The notes under the pieces: generated by a model | Seen by the model: the letters and a program-made list of their open reading frames with translations, nothing else | Database searches by the model: none | What the model was told of the DNA's origin: nothing | Translations under genes and position numbers: made by a program | In this document: one piece after another, positions 1 to 8,069 of the stretch | Layout: each line of letters opens with the position of its first letter | Numbering within the stretch: position 1 is the stretch's first letter | Source of the DNA: Thalassobius sp034670005 | Lineage (GTDB): Bacteria; Pseudomonadota; Alphaproteobacteria; Rhodobacterales; Rhodobacteraceae | Assembly (NCBI RefSeq): GCF_034670005.1 | Contig: NZ_JAXMOH010000003.1 | Coordinates: 359,755 to 423,754 of the forward strand | Length of the DNA stretch: 64,000 nucleotides | Direction: 5' to 3'

Positions 1-267
1 GGCCAGCCGGGGCAGGTTGTCACCGGTGATCTGCAGAAGGTTTTCATCCGCCGCGTTGACTTCGATCCGTCGCCCGTCTTGCAGTTCGAAGGCGTCACCA
101 TCACCGACAGAGGTGGTTTGTTGCAGATCGACCAGAAACCTGTCTCCCTGCACCGTTCGCAGCATTTTGCGGCGCAGGAAACGTTCCTCATAGGTTAACG
201 CCACCTTGCCGATGGAGTCGCTCCAATCGCCTTTTTTTCGCAACATGTATGCATTTGGCAGGGTCAT
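1..267 (-). CDS. ureE: Urease accessory protein UreE, N-terminal part (cut by window edge)
   Basis: The minus strand opens with ATG at 267 and stays open for 89 codons to the window edge. The translation starts MTLPNAYMLRKKGDWSDS and continues with a stretch (GDRFLVDLQQTT, then DAFELQDGRRIEV) that matches the UreE N-terminal domain. UreE is the cytoplasmic nickel metallochaperone that delivers Ni to the UreG/UreF/UreD activation complex on apo-urease. The C-terminal domain with the metal-binding His residues lies outside the window, so it cannot be checked. The gene lies downstream of ureC in the same direction but is separated from it by about 430 bases carrying a gene on the other strand. 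ureF and ureG would be expected further left. Confidence 0.88.
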   Translation of the reverse strand, partial: MTLPNAYMLRKKGDWSDSIGKVALTYEERFLRRKMLRTVQGDRFLVDLQQTTSVGDGDAFELQDGRRIEVNAADENLLQITGDNLPRLA

Positions 268-375
268 TGCATATATCCTGTGTCAGACCGGGATTGAGAT
301 TTGTTAAACTTTGGTCTGCATCCGTCGTCTAAAAAAACAACAAGAAGCGTTTAAACGGTAAAAGGGGAAGTACTC

Positions 376-699
376 ATGATGATGAAATTTGGCCTTGCGG
401 ACGAGCTTGCCGACATTCGTGAAGAAATCGCGCGTTTGCGTGAAAAGGAGGCGGCGGTTCAGGCCGCGATCCTGAGCTTCGAAGGGCCAGTGCCAGCCGG
501 ACGCTTCCACCGCATCGAACTGATCGAACGTCGGGAGTTGGTGTTCGACAAGGACCGCCTGCCCGAAAAAGTCAGGGACAATCCCCGGTTCTGGCGGCAA
601 AAGGTCAGCCAGAGCGTGCGCTGCCTGCCGATCCGGCCGCAGCTGGACCGTCCGGGTTGGCCGATCCGCCGATTGGTGTCGTCTTCGCTGAGCCATTAG
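376..699 (+). CDS. Small protein of unknown function, antisense insert between ureC and ureE
   Basis: A 107-residue frame on the plus strand lies between two minus-strand urease genes. The start has three ATG codons in a row (376, 379, 382), preceded by a purine-rich AGGGGAAG ribosome-binding sequence at about 362-369. Residues 8-35 are strongly charged and heptad-like (DELADIREEIARLREKEAA), so a short coiled coil is likely; the rest is Arg-rich without a domain I recognise. The stop overlaps the ureC stop by four bases, so the two genes are convergent. No membrane segment or signal peptide is seen. A competing minus-strand frame covers the same bases but has biased, low-complexity composition and no ribosome-binding site. 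I judge this gene likely real but cannot name a function. Confidence 0.6.
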   Translation: MMMKFGLADELADIREEIARLREKEAAVQAAILSFEGPVPAGRFHRIELIERRELVFDKDRLPEKVRDNPRFWRQKVSQSVRCLPIRPQLDRPGWPIRRLVSSSLSH

Positions 700-2456
700 A
701 ACATGAAATAACGCTGTGCCATCGGCAGAACATCTGCCGGTTGGCAGGTCAGCAATTCGCCGTCGGCGCGCACCTCGTAGGTTTCGGGATTGACCTCGAT
801 ATGCGGGGTGGCGTCATTCAGCCTCAGGTCCTTTTTGCCGATATTGCGGGTGTTCTGCACCGCGACGGTCTGTTTCGCCAGCCCCAGCGTGGCGCCGATG
901 CCCTCGGCCTGCGCGGCGGCGGACACGAAGGTGACGGCGGATTGTTCCACCGACCGGCCATAGGCGCCGAACATCGGGCGGCTGTACACCGGTTGCGGCG
1001 TTGGAATCGACGCGTTGGGATCGCCCATCTGCGCCATCACGATTGTGCCTGCCATCAGAACCATTTCCGGTTTTACCCCGAAAAACGCCGGGTTCCATAG
1101 CACCAGATCGGCGCGCTTGCCTTCCTCGATACTGCCGATTTCGTGGCTGATGCCATGCGCGATGGCCGGGTTGATGGTGTATTTGGCGATATAGCGGCGG
1201 ACGCGGAAATTGTCGTTTTCGCCGACCTCCTCGGGCAAACGCCCGCGCTGTTTCTTCATCTTGTCGGCGGTCTGCCAGGTGCGGATCAGCACCTCGCCCA
1301 CCCGGCCCATCGCCTGACTGTCGCTGGCGATAATGCTGAAGGCGCCCATATCGTGCAGAATGTCCTCGGCGGCGATGGTTTCGCGACGGATCCGGCTTTC
1401 GGCGAAAGCGACGTCTTCGGGGATTGATTTGTCCAGATGGTGACAGACCATCAGCATGTCGAGATGTTCATCGACGGTGTTGACCGTGAACGGCCGCGTC
1501 GGGTTAGTCGAGGACGGCAGCACGTGGTCTTCGCCGCAGATCTTGATAATGTCGGGGGCGTGGCCACCGCCCGCGCCCTCGGTATGGAAGGCGTGGATGG
1601 TGCGGCCCTTCATCGCCGCCACGGTGTGTTCGACAAAACCGGATTCGTTCAGCGTATCGGTGTGGATCATCACCTGCACGTCCCAGGCGTCAGCGACCGA
1701 CAGGCAGCAATCGATGGCGGCGGGGGTGGTGCCCCAGTCTTCGTGCAGTTTCAGCGCACAGGCGCCGCCCTTGATCTGTTCCTCCAGCGCCGCCGGAAGC
1801 GAGGCGTTGCCCTTTCCCGCAAAAGCGAGGTTCATCGGGAAGGCGTCCGCGGCCTGCAGCATCCGGCCGATATGCCACGGGCCCGGGGTGCAGGTGGTGG
1901 CCAGCGTGCCATGCGCCGGGCCGGTGCCGCCGCCGAGCATGGTGGTCAGGCCCGAATGCAGCGCGTCCTCGATCTGCTGCGGGCAGATGAAATGAATATG
2001 GCTGTCGAACCCGCCAGCGGTCAGGATGCGGCCTTCGCCCGCGATCACCTCTGTGCCCGGTCCGACGATGATGTCGACACCCGGTTGCGTATCGGGATTG
2101 CCCGCCTTGCCGATCTTGGCGATGCGGCCGTTCTTCAGCCCGACATCGGCTTTGTAGATGCCTGTGTGATCGACGATCAGCGCGTTGGTGATGACGGTGT
2201 CCACCGCGCCGCCCGCGCGGGTGACCTGGGATTGCCCCATGCCGTCGCGGATCACCTTGCCACCGCCGAACTTGACTTCTTCGCCATAGGCCAGCGCATT
2301 GGCCCCAGACCCGCCGCTGGCGGCGGCACCGGCGCGTTCGGCGATCAGGTCGCGTTCAACCTCGATGATCAGGTCGGTATCGGCCAGGCGCAGCCTGTCG
2401 CCGGTGGTGGGGCCGTACATGGCGGCATAATCGGAACGGGATATCTTGGCAGGCAT
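696..2456 (-). CDS. ureC: Urease subunit alpha UreC (catalytic)
   Basis: Catalytic subunit of urease (urea + H2O to ammonia and carbamate), a cytoplasmic dinickel enzyme assembled with UreA and UreB. The 586-residue protein has all active-site elements: HIH at 153/155, the carbamylated lysine K236 in KLHEDWG, His265 and His291, the mobile flap Cys338-His339 in MVCHHLD, and Asp379 in SDSQAMGR. Against the 567-residue Klebsiella enzyme recalled from memory, every one of these positions is shifted by 19. Most of the shift comes from a Gly/Ala/Ser-rich insertion of about 17 residues (about 38-56, AERAGAAASGGSGANALA) just before the conserved YGEEVKFGGG. The start ATG follows the lprI-like gene by about 20 bases in the same operon. 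Confidence 0.98.
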   Translation of the reverse strand: MPAKISRSDYAAMYGPTTGDRLRLADTDLIIEVERDLIAERAGAAASGGSGANALAYGEEVKFGGGKVIRDGMGQSQVTRAGGAVDTVITNALIVDHTGIYKADVGLKNGRIAKIGKAGNPDTQPGVDIIVGPGTEVIAGEGRILTAGGFDSHIHFICPQQIEDALHSGLTTMLGGGTGPAHGTLATTCTPGPWHIGRMLQAADAFPMNLAFAGKGNASLPAALEEQIKGGACALKLHEDWGTTPAAIDCCLSVADAWDVQVMIHTDTLNESGFVEHTVAAMKGRTIHAFHTEGAGGGHAPDIIKICGEDHVLPSSTNPTRPFTVNTVDEHLDMLMVCHHLDKSIPEDVAFAESRIRRETIAAEDILHDMGAFSIIASDSQAMGRVGEVLIRTWQTADKMKKQRGRLPEEVGENDNFRVRRYIAKYTINPAIAHGISHEIGSIEEGKRADLVLWNPAFFGVKPEMVLMAGTIVMAQMGDPNASIPTPQPVYSRPMFGAYGRSVEQSAVTFVSAAAQAEGIGATLGLAKQTVAVQNTRNIGKKDLRLNDATPHIEVNPETYEVRADGELLTCQPADVLPMAQRYFMF

Positions 2457-2477
2457 CGGTACGGGTCCCTTTCAGGC

Positions 2478-2867
2478 TCAATTCATCTCGGACAGGCTGC
2501 GCAACTCTTCGGTGCGCTGCCGGGTCAGGCGTTCTTTGCAGCTCAAAACCATCAGCGGTTCCATCGACCCGCCCCGAAAGGCAAAGCCTTCGGCGGCACA
2601 GGCATTGTCGCGGAACGGGATCCAGGCGCGCTGGGCATCGCGCAGCGCGGCTTCGGCCCCTTTCAGGTTTTCGGGCAGATAACTGTCGGTGGTCCGCATG
2701 AAATCGCGGGCCATCTGATAGGCCAGATTCAAATCCTCATCGGCATATTGCCACATCTGATAGGCGCATTGGTTCATGTCCTGCTGGGTCTGCGGGGCGC
2801 TGCAATCGAGCGCCTGCGCGGCACCGGATGTGGCCAGCAAGGCAGACAGGGTGATAATCAGTTTCAC
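2478..2867 (-). CDS. Secreted LprI-type (DUF1311) small protein inside the urease operon
   Basis: A 129-residue protein with a clear signal peptide (MKLIITLSALLATSGAAQA). The mature part has four cysteines and the pattern typical of DUF1311/LprI (TQQDMNQCA, then AQRAWIPFRDNAC, GGS, a final Cys and TEELR). Founding family members are periplasmic or lipid-anchored and include lysozyme inhibitors, but many are uncharacterised. The start overlaps the ureB stop by four bases, which implies translational coupling, and ureC begins 21 bases later, so it is firmly part of the urease transcript. A periplasmic protein has no obvious role in cytoplasmic urease assembly, so its function here is unknown. 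Confidence 0.85.
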   Translation of the reverse strand: MKLIITLSALLATSGAAQALDCSAPQTQQDMNQCAYQMWQYADEDLNLAYQMARDFMRTTDSYLPENLKGAEAALRDAQRAWIPFRDNACAAEGFAFRGGSMEPLMVLSCKERLTRQRTEELRSLSEMN

Positions 2868-3169
2868 AGTTTGCCCATCACTTTCTGATTGAATCCGTAA
2901 ATCGCGCGGTTGCCCGAAACCGGGACCAGCGTCACCTCGCGCCGCTGGCCCGGTTCGAACCGCACCGCGGTCCCGGCAGCGATGTCCAGCCGCATGCCGC
3001 GTGCGGCGCCGCGGTCGAAATCGAGCGCCGGGTTGGTTTCATGGAAATGGTAGTGCGATCCGACCTGCACCGGGCGGTCGCCGGTATTGGCCACCATCAG
3101 GGTGATGGTTTCGCGGTCGGCGTTCAGCTCCAGCTCGCCTGCCGCGGGAAACAATTCACCGGGGATCAT
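2864..3169 (-). CDS. ureB: Urease subunit beta UreB
   Basis: Structural beta subunit of urease, 101 residues, the usual bacterial size. The sequence opens MIPGELFP and carries the family hallmarks VGSHYHFHETNPAL (residues about 37-50), AAGTAVRFEPGQ and a C-terminal IYGFNQKVMGKL. It packs against UreA and UreC in the trimer-of-trimers in the cytoplasm and has no catalytic residues itself. It sits 41 bases downstream of ureA and overlaps the lprI-like gene by four bases. No irregularity was seen. Confidence 0.98.
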   Translation of the reverse strand: MIPGELFPAAGELELNADRETITLMVANTGDRPVQVGSHYHFHETNPALDFDRGAARGMRLDIAAGTAVRFEPGQRREVTLVPVSGNRAIYGFNQKVMGKL

Positions 3170-3210
3170 GGGCGCCTCTCCTCTTTCATCTTGCTAAAAA
3201 TACTCAAAAT

Positions 3211-3513
3211 TCAACGGATCGGATCGTGGACCGTCACCAGCTTGGTGCCGTCCGGGAAGGTTGCTTCGACCTGCACTTCATGGATCATCTCGGCGATGCC
3301 TTCCATGCACTGGTCGCGGCTGATCACCTGCGCGCCCGCCTCCATCATCTCTGCGACCGAACGGCCGTCGCGGGCACCTTCAACCACCGCGTCGGTGATC
3401 AGCGCGATCGCTTCGGGATGGTTCAGTTTGACGCCGCGCGCCAGCCGTTTGCGGGCCACTTCGGCCGCCATTGCGACCATCAATTTGTCTTTTTCTCTGG
3501 GTGTGAGATTCAT
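3211..3513 (-). CDS. ureA: Urease subunit gamma UreA
   Basis: Structural gamma subunit of urease, exactly 100 residues as is normal. Typical features are the start MNLTPREKDKL, the central LNHPEAIALITDAVVEGARDG and the C-terminal VQVEATFPDGTKLVTVHDPI. It forms the heterotrimer with UreB and UreC and is not catalytic. The gene begins one base after the ureD stop, so ureD and ureA are tightly coupled. The order ureD-A-B-(lprI-like)-C follows the common proteobacterial plan with one extra gene. Confidence 0.98.
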   Translation of the reverse strand: MNLTPREKDKLMVAMAAEVARKRLARGVKLNHPEAIALITDAVVEGARDGRSVAEMMEAGAQVISRDQCMEGIAEMIHEVQVEATFPDGTKLVTVHDPIR

Positions 3514-3514
3514 G

Positions 3515-4375
3515 TCAGATCATCCAGGTTCTGGGAAGGTTGCCCCCGTTCAGGCAGGTCAGAACGGGAAGTAGGGTTTTGCGCAGTTCGAACCCGTCAA
3601 GGCTTAGAAGGCGCAGATAAAGCAGACCCGGCCGGATCACCGATGCCCCGGCGCTGTCCGGCAGCAGAGCGCGGATTTGCGGCAGCAGGCTGTCGGCTTC
3701 GTCGGTGGTGGTTGCCAGCAGGACCGTGGCCATCGCGCCCGCGCCCGCACCGATGGCGGTGCGCGCCATATGTGCCCGCAGATCGCCCTGCAATCGCATC
3801 GTGTCGGCAAAGATCAGGCTGCCGTCGCGGATCACCCGGATCTGGTCGGTCAACTGCGCAGCGTCCACGGTTTCACCCATCGCCGCGCGGCCAAAGATCA
3901 AGGGTTCGGCCAGTAGCAGGCGGGCGTTACCCGACAGATTGACCGTCAATCGACGGATCAATGCGGCGCGGTCGAAAAGGATGGTTTCCTGCGGCAACCA
4001 GTCTAGCCTTGCGCCGTCTGCGGCGCTGAGGTCGGTTTCGATCTGGCCGACCTCGCCGGGCTGGGCGCGGTAGATCCGTTCGGAGGCTTGCGTGGACAGG
4101 CGCAGATGGCTGCCTGCCTTTGCCCCGGCGTGCAGCGACAGGTGGTCGCCACCGGTAACACCGCCCGCAGTGTTGAGCAGAATGCCGGTCAGTTCCTTAC
4201 CGTCTCCGCGCGGGAACAGCATCTTCATGCAGCCGGATGTGCGCAAATCGGAGAGGGCCGAGCGGTCGCCGCGCAACTTGGAAAACACCATTGCCGTGCC
4301 TTCTGCACGGGGCTGCTGCGAAATAGGCAGGCCTGATGATATTTTGGCCGCGATAGTGATGATCCCCTCCAGCAT
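3515..4375 (-). CDS. ureD: Urease accessory protein UreD
   Basis: 286-residue accessory protein UreD (UreH), the scaffold that binds apo-urease and recruits UreF and UreG for nickel insertion. Recognisable segments are TSGCMKMLFPRG (about 46-57), LLNTAGGVTGGD (about 66-77), STQASERIYRA (about 94-104) and LDWLPQETILFDRA (about 124-137). It is the first gene of the urease operon and faces urtA across 386 bases. The N-terminus before residue 30 is weakly conserved, so a start slightly downstream (Met29) is possible; the longer start is kept because no ribosome-binding site decides the point. Confidence 0.95.
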   Translation of the reverse strand: MLEGIITIAAKISSGLPISQQPRAEGTAMVFSKLRGDRSALSDLRTSGCMKMLFPRGDGKELTGILLNTAGGVTGGDHLSLHAGAKAGSHLRLSTQASERIYRAQPGEVGQIETDLSAADGARLDWLPQETILFDRAALIRRLTVNLSGNARLLLAEPLIFGRAAMGETVDAAQLTDQIRVIRDGSLIFADTMRLQGDLRAHMARTAIGAGAGAMATVLLATTTDEADSLLPQIRALLPDSAGASVIRPGLLYLRLLSLDGFELRKTLLPVLTCLNGGNLPRTWMI

Positions 4376-4761
4376 TCATGCCTTTGCACGGAATCGGTCG
4401 CACAAAGCGCAGCAGCTTGGAAGTGGAACGCTTAAAAAACGGGCTGAGGGTGGATTTCGACTAAATATGAGCCCAATTAATGGGCGCTAGCCTTGGGTTT
4501 TGCTTAAAAAATAACCAAATGCGGCAGTGCAGCAAAACGGATGTGCCGGGAAAGTTGCGCGGTTGGCTGCTTCCGACCTCTCTTGGCTCTGCCCCCAGGG
4601 AAATGCGTTTCCTGCACGGGGCGTGTGACGACCGCAAGGATGTGGAAATCGAACGGCCGTCACACTGGTGCAACAAATCACATGTTGCGGGGGATCACGT
4701 AAGCGGTCCGGCGTTGCCGGACAAGACTTGCATATAAAAAAGCCCCGCCTGGAGGATAACT
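4376..4761. promoter_or_regulatory. Divergent urease/urt control region with three inverted repeats
   Basis: The 386 bases between ureD and urtA hold no convincing gene. I see three perfect inverted repeats near urtA: GTGTGACG at 4623-4630 with CGTCACAC at 4658-4665; GCAACA at 4670-4675 with TGTTGC at 4683-4688; and a compact hairpin GTCCGGC-GTT-GCCGGAC at 4706-4722 in the likely urtA leader. The first two could be operators, since urea genes are commonly controlled by nitrogen regulators such as NtrC, but neither is a clear NtrC site and I found no clean sigma-54 -24/-12 pair. GGAGG at 4751-4755 is the urtA ribosome-binding site, six bases before its ATG. Confidence 0.45.
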
Positions 4762-6042
4762 ATGACTTTTCTGAAATCCACGCTTGCGGGGGCTTTGGCT
4801 CTGGGCGCGCTGAGCCTTCCGGCCGCCGCCGCCGAAGACACCATCAAGATTGGCGTGCTGCATTCGCTGTCCGGGACGATGGCGATCTCGGAAACCACGC
4901 TGAAAGACACGATGCTGATGCTGATCGACGAACAGAACGCCAAGGGCGGCGTGCTGGGCAAGCAATTGGAAGCGGTTGTCGTCGACCCGGCGTCCGACTG
5001 GCCGCTGTTTGCTGAAAAAGCGCGCGAATTGCTGACGGTGCAGGATGTTGACGTGATGTTCGGCTGCTGGACCTCGGTATCGCGCAAATCGGTTCTGCCG
5101 GTCATCGAAGAACTGAACGGGTTGCTGTTCTACCCGGTGCAGTATGAGGGCGAAGAAAGCTCGAAAAACGTATTCTACACCGGTGCGGCGCCGAACCAGC
5201 AGGCGATCCCGGCGACCGATTATTTCCTCGATGAGTTGGGAGTCGAAAAATTCGCGCTGCTGGGGACTGACTATGTCTATCCGCGTACCACCAACAACAT
5301 TCTGGAAAGCTACCTGAAGGGCAAAGGCATCGCCGAAGAGGATATCTTCGTCAACTACACCCCCTTCGGCCATTCCGATTGGTCGAAAATCGTGGCCGAT
5401 GTCGTGGCTCTGGGCGCGGATGGTAAAAAGGTCGGCGTGATCAGCACCATCAATGGCGACGCCAATATCGGTTTTTACAAGGAACTGGCTGCTGCCGGTA
5501 TTTCGGCTGATGACATTCCGGTCGTGGCCTTCTCGGTCGGCGAAGAGGAATTGTCGGGTCTCGACACCGCCAACCTGGTTGGCCATCTGGCAGCCTGGAA
5601 CTATTTCCAGTCGGCTGAATCCGAACTGAACGACGAATTCGTCGCCGCCTGGAAGGCCAAGATGGGCGACGAACGCGTTACCAATGACCCGATGGAAGCG
5701 CATTTCATCGGCTTCAACATGTGGGTGAACGCGGTTGAAGCGGCCGGTACCACCGATGTCGACGCGGTTTCCGCCGCCATGATCGGCCAGGAATATCCGA
5801 ACCTGACCGGTGGCACTTCGGTCATGCTGCCGAACCATCACCTGGCCAAGCCGGTTCTGATCGGCGAAATCCAGGCAGACGGTCAGTTCGACATCATCAG
5901 CCAGACTACCGAAGTGCCGGGCGACGCCTGGACCGATTTCCTGCCGGAATCGGCGGTGCTGAAGTCGGATTGGAAAGATCTGGGTTGCGGTATGTACAAC
6001 ACCGAAACCGAAAGCTGCGTTCAGATCAAATCGAACTACTGA
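4762..6042 (+). CDS. urtA: Urea ABC transporter substrate-binding protein UrtA
   Basis: Periplasmic urea receptor of the UrtABCDE importer, 426 residues. The N-terminus is a signal peptide with cleavage near the Ala-rich LPAAAAED; the mature protein starts as DTIKIGVLHSLSGTMAISE, typical of the amide/urea-binding group of the branched-chain amino-acid receptor superfamily. DPASDWPLFAEKARELL and FGCWTSVSRKSVLPV are further UrtA-like blocks. It has a strong ribosome-binding site (GGAGG, spacing six) and is followed by a GC-rich hairpin before urtB. The divergent urease operon and the full urtBCDE set make urea the expected ligand. Confidence 0.97.
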   Translation: MTFLKSTLAGALALGALSLPAAAAEDTIKIGVLHSLSGTMAISETTLKDTMLMLIDEQNAKGGVLGKQLEAVVVDPASDWPLFAEKARELLTVQDVDVMFGCWTSVSRKSVLPVIEELNGLLFYPVQYEGEESSKNVFYTGAAPNQQAIPATDYFLDELGVEKFALLGTDYVYPRTTNNILESYLKGKGIAEEDIFVNYTPFGHSDWSKIVADVVALGADGKKVGVISTINGDANIGFYKELAAAGISADDIPVVAFSVGEEELSGLDTANLVGHLAAWNYFQSAESELNDEFVAAWKAKMGDERVTNDPMEAHFIGFNMWVNAVEAAGTTDVDAVSAAMIGQEYPNLTGGTSVMLPNHHLAKPVLIGEIQADGQFDIISQTTEVPGDAWTDFLPESAVLKSDWKDLGCGMYNTETESCVQIKSNY

Positions 6043-6051
6043 TTGAACGTT

Positions 6052-6080
6052 TGGGTGGGCACCGACCGGGTGCCCGCCCA
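6052..6080 (+). terminator. Strong intercistronic hairpin after urtA (attenuator or mRNA stabiliser)
   Basis: GGGTGGGCACC at 6053-6063 pairs with GGTGCCCGCCC at 6069-6079 around a five-base loop, with one G-U pair, and T6052-A6080 extends the stem. No T-run follows, so it is more likely partial termination or protection of the upstream urtA message from 3' exonucleases than full termination. urtB starts 33 bases downstream. Confidence 0.7.
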
Positions 6081-6112
6081 CCCCTTCCCCAAAATACCCC
6101 AGGTTCCCAGAA

Positions 6113-8068
6113 ATGCGGCAGCTTCTCACCCTGTTCAGCGCAGTGATCCTGCTCGCGCTTTCGCTCCCGGCGCAGGCCGGTCCGGTGCAGGATATCCTGC
6201 AAGAGCACAGCGCACTCATCTCCAAATCATCGCGCAAGACGATTCAGCCCGCTATTGATGCACTGGCCAATAGCGGTCTGCCGCAGGCGCAGGCGGTTTT
6301 GCAGACCTGGCAGAGCAAGGACATGTGGTTGCGGACCGGGGATGGGCTGTTCTTTCGCGGTGAAACGCTACCCTCGGGCACCATCCGGCTGAGCGATTTC
6401 GACAGCGGCGAAGCTGTCGGTGAGGCCGACAAGAAAACGCTGAAACAGCTCAAACCCAATTCCGGGGTGCGGGCGCTGATCGGGACCGCGCTGGTGCAGT
6501 TTCAACTGTCCGATCCCGATCCGGCGCGACGCGCTGAGGCATTGACCGCTATCGAACGAGCGCCCGATGCGTCCACCCTGCTGCCGCTGCGGGCTTCGAT
6601 CGAAAGCGAAACCGATCCCGACTTGAAGGCACGCAAAATCCGTACCGAACGGTTGCAGACGATTTCCTTCGATCCCGACGATGATGCCCGGATTACGGCG
6701 CTTGCCGCGATCAAGGGCGATCTGGGGGTCGATGTGCGCGCGGCTCTGAACCCGATCCTGACCTCCAAACGTAAGGTTTTTGCCGGTGAGCCACCAGCGG
6801 GGCTGAATATCGCGCGGGCATTAAAACCGGGGTCGGACGATCTGACCGAAACCGAAGCCTATGATCTGATCGTTGCTGCCGGTCTGGGTGTGCCGCGGCT
6901 GACGCCCGAAGCGCTGCGCGCGGCCATGCTGAACAACATTGCGGATGGCATGGTCGGCGGCGTGCCGGTGGCCGAATTGAATACGCAGGCGGCACGGGAA
7001 CGCGCCTATGCCGGTCTGGTCAAGGCCGGGATCGTCCCCGCCGCCGTCACCGATGCAGAGGCCGCCCAAGCGGTCCGGGCGCATCGTTTTGTCGATATCT
7101 ATGACGAACCGTCTCAGGCAGTAACAGATGCCGCCAGCGCGACGCTCGATGCGATTGAAACCAAGGTGGCGCTCAATCAGGCGCTCGATCTCGGGCTTGA
7201 TGCACTATCGCTCGCCTCGATCTATTTTCTGGCCGCGATCGGGCTGGCCATCACCTTTGGCGTGATGGGGGTGATCAATATGGCGCATGGCGAATTCATC
7301 ATGATGGGCGCCTATACCGGTTACGTGGTGCAGCAGATCATCCCCAACTACACCGTCTCGATCATTGTCGCCATCCCGATGGCCTTTGCCGTGACCTTCG
7401 CTGCGGGCGTGGCGATGGAACGGCTGGTGATCCGCTGGCTCTATTCACGGCCTCTAGAAACCCTGTTGGCGACTTTCGGTATTTCCATCGCATTACAGCA
7501 GATCGCCAAGAACATCTTTGGCACCCAGGCGCGGCCCTTGACCTCGCCCGGTTGGCTCGACGGGGCGTGGGTGCTCAACGACGTGGTGGCGATCAGCTAT
7601 ATCCGCATCGCGATCTTCGTTCTGGCGATGATATTTCTCGGGTTTTTCCTGTTCCTGATGAAGAAAACCCGGCTGGGTCTGGAAACCCGCGCGGTGACGC
7701 AGAACCCGCGCATGGCGGCCAGCATGGGGATCAACCCGGATCGGGTCAACATGCTGACCTTTGGGCTTGGTTCCGGCATTGCCGGCATCGCCGGTGTCGC
7801 CATCGGGCTTTATGCCAAGGTGACCAGTGAGCTGGGGGCCGATTATATCGTGCAAAGCTTCATGACCGTGGTGGTGGGTGGCGTTGGCAATATCTGGGGT
7901 ACGCTGCTGGGCGCGACCATGATCGGATCGTTGCAAAAAGGGATCGAATGGCTGAACCCGTCCAACACGCTGGCGGCGCAGACCTACATGATCATCTTCA
8001 TCATCATCTTTATCCAGTTCCGGCCAAGAGGCATCATCGCCCTCAAGGGCCGCGCCGCGGGAGATTGA
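6113..8068 (+). CDS. urtB: Urea ABC transporter permease UrtB with N-terminal periplasmic domain
   Basis: Inner-membrane permease of the urea importer, 651 residues. Residues 1-22 form a signal-like segment (LLALSLPAQAG), followed by about 340 residues of soluble sequence and then about eight membrane segments from about residue 365 on. The membrane part is LivH-like: FGVMGVINMAHGEFIMMGAY near 382-401 and the cytoplasmic coupling region TRAVTQNPRMAASMGIN. Long N-terminal domains are known in the UrtB family, so the length is on the high side but not abnormal. The N-terminus is helical and repeat-like (ARRAEALTAIER, RITALAAIKG), suggesting HEAT-like repeats, an inference. urtC follows after one base. 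Confidence 0.95.
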   Translation: MRQLLTLFSAVILLALSLPAQAGPVQDILQEHSALISKSSRKTIQPAIDALANSGLPQAQAVLQTWQSKDMWLRTGDGLFFRGETLPSGTIRLSDFDSGEAVGEADKKTLKQLKPNSGVRALIGTALVQFQLSDPDPARRAEALTAIERAPDASTLLPLRASIESETDPDLKARKIRTERLQTISFDPDDDARITALAAIKGDLGVDVRAALNPILTSKRKVFAGEPPAGLNIARALKPGSDDLTETEAYDLIVAAGLGVPRLTPEALRAAMLNNIADGMVGGVPVAELNTQAARERAYAGLVKAGIVPAAVTDAEAAQAVRAHRFVDIYDEPSQAVTDAASATLDAIETKVALNQALDLGLDALSLASIYFLAAIGLAITFGVMGVINMAHGEFIMMGAYTGYVVQQIIPNYTVSIIVAIPMAFAVTFAAGVAMERLVIRWLYSRPLETLLATFGISIALQQIAKNIFGTQARPLTSPGWLDGAWVLNDVVAISYIRIAIFVLAMIFLGFFLFLMKKTRLGLETRAVTQNPRMAASMGINPDRVNMLTFGLGSGIAGIAGVAIGLYAKVTSELGADYIVQSFMTVVVGGVGNIWGTLLGATMIGSLQKGIEWLNPSNTLAAQTYMIIFIIIFIQFRPRGIIALKGRAAGD

Positions 8069-8069
8069 C

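Noticed and set aside
1437..2888. 483-codon open frame on the plus strand opposite ureC
   Set aside because: Antisense shadow of ureC and its neighbours in GC-rich DNA; residue composition is low-complexity and the minus-strand products are certain.
4678..6237. 519-codon open frame opposite urtA
   Set aside because: Antisense of a certain urtA gene; no ribosome-binding site and Arg/His-rich unnatural composition.
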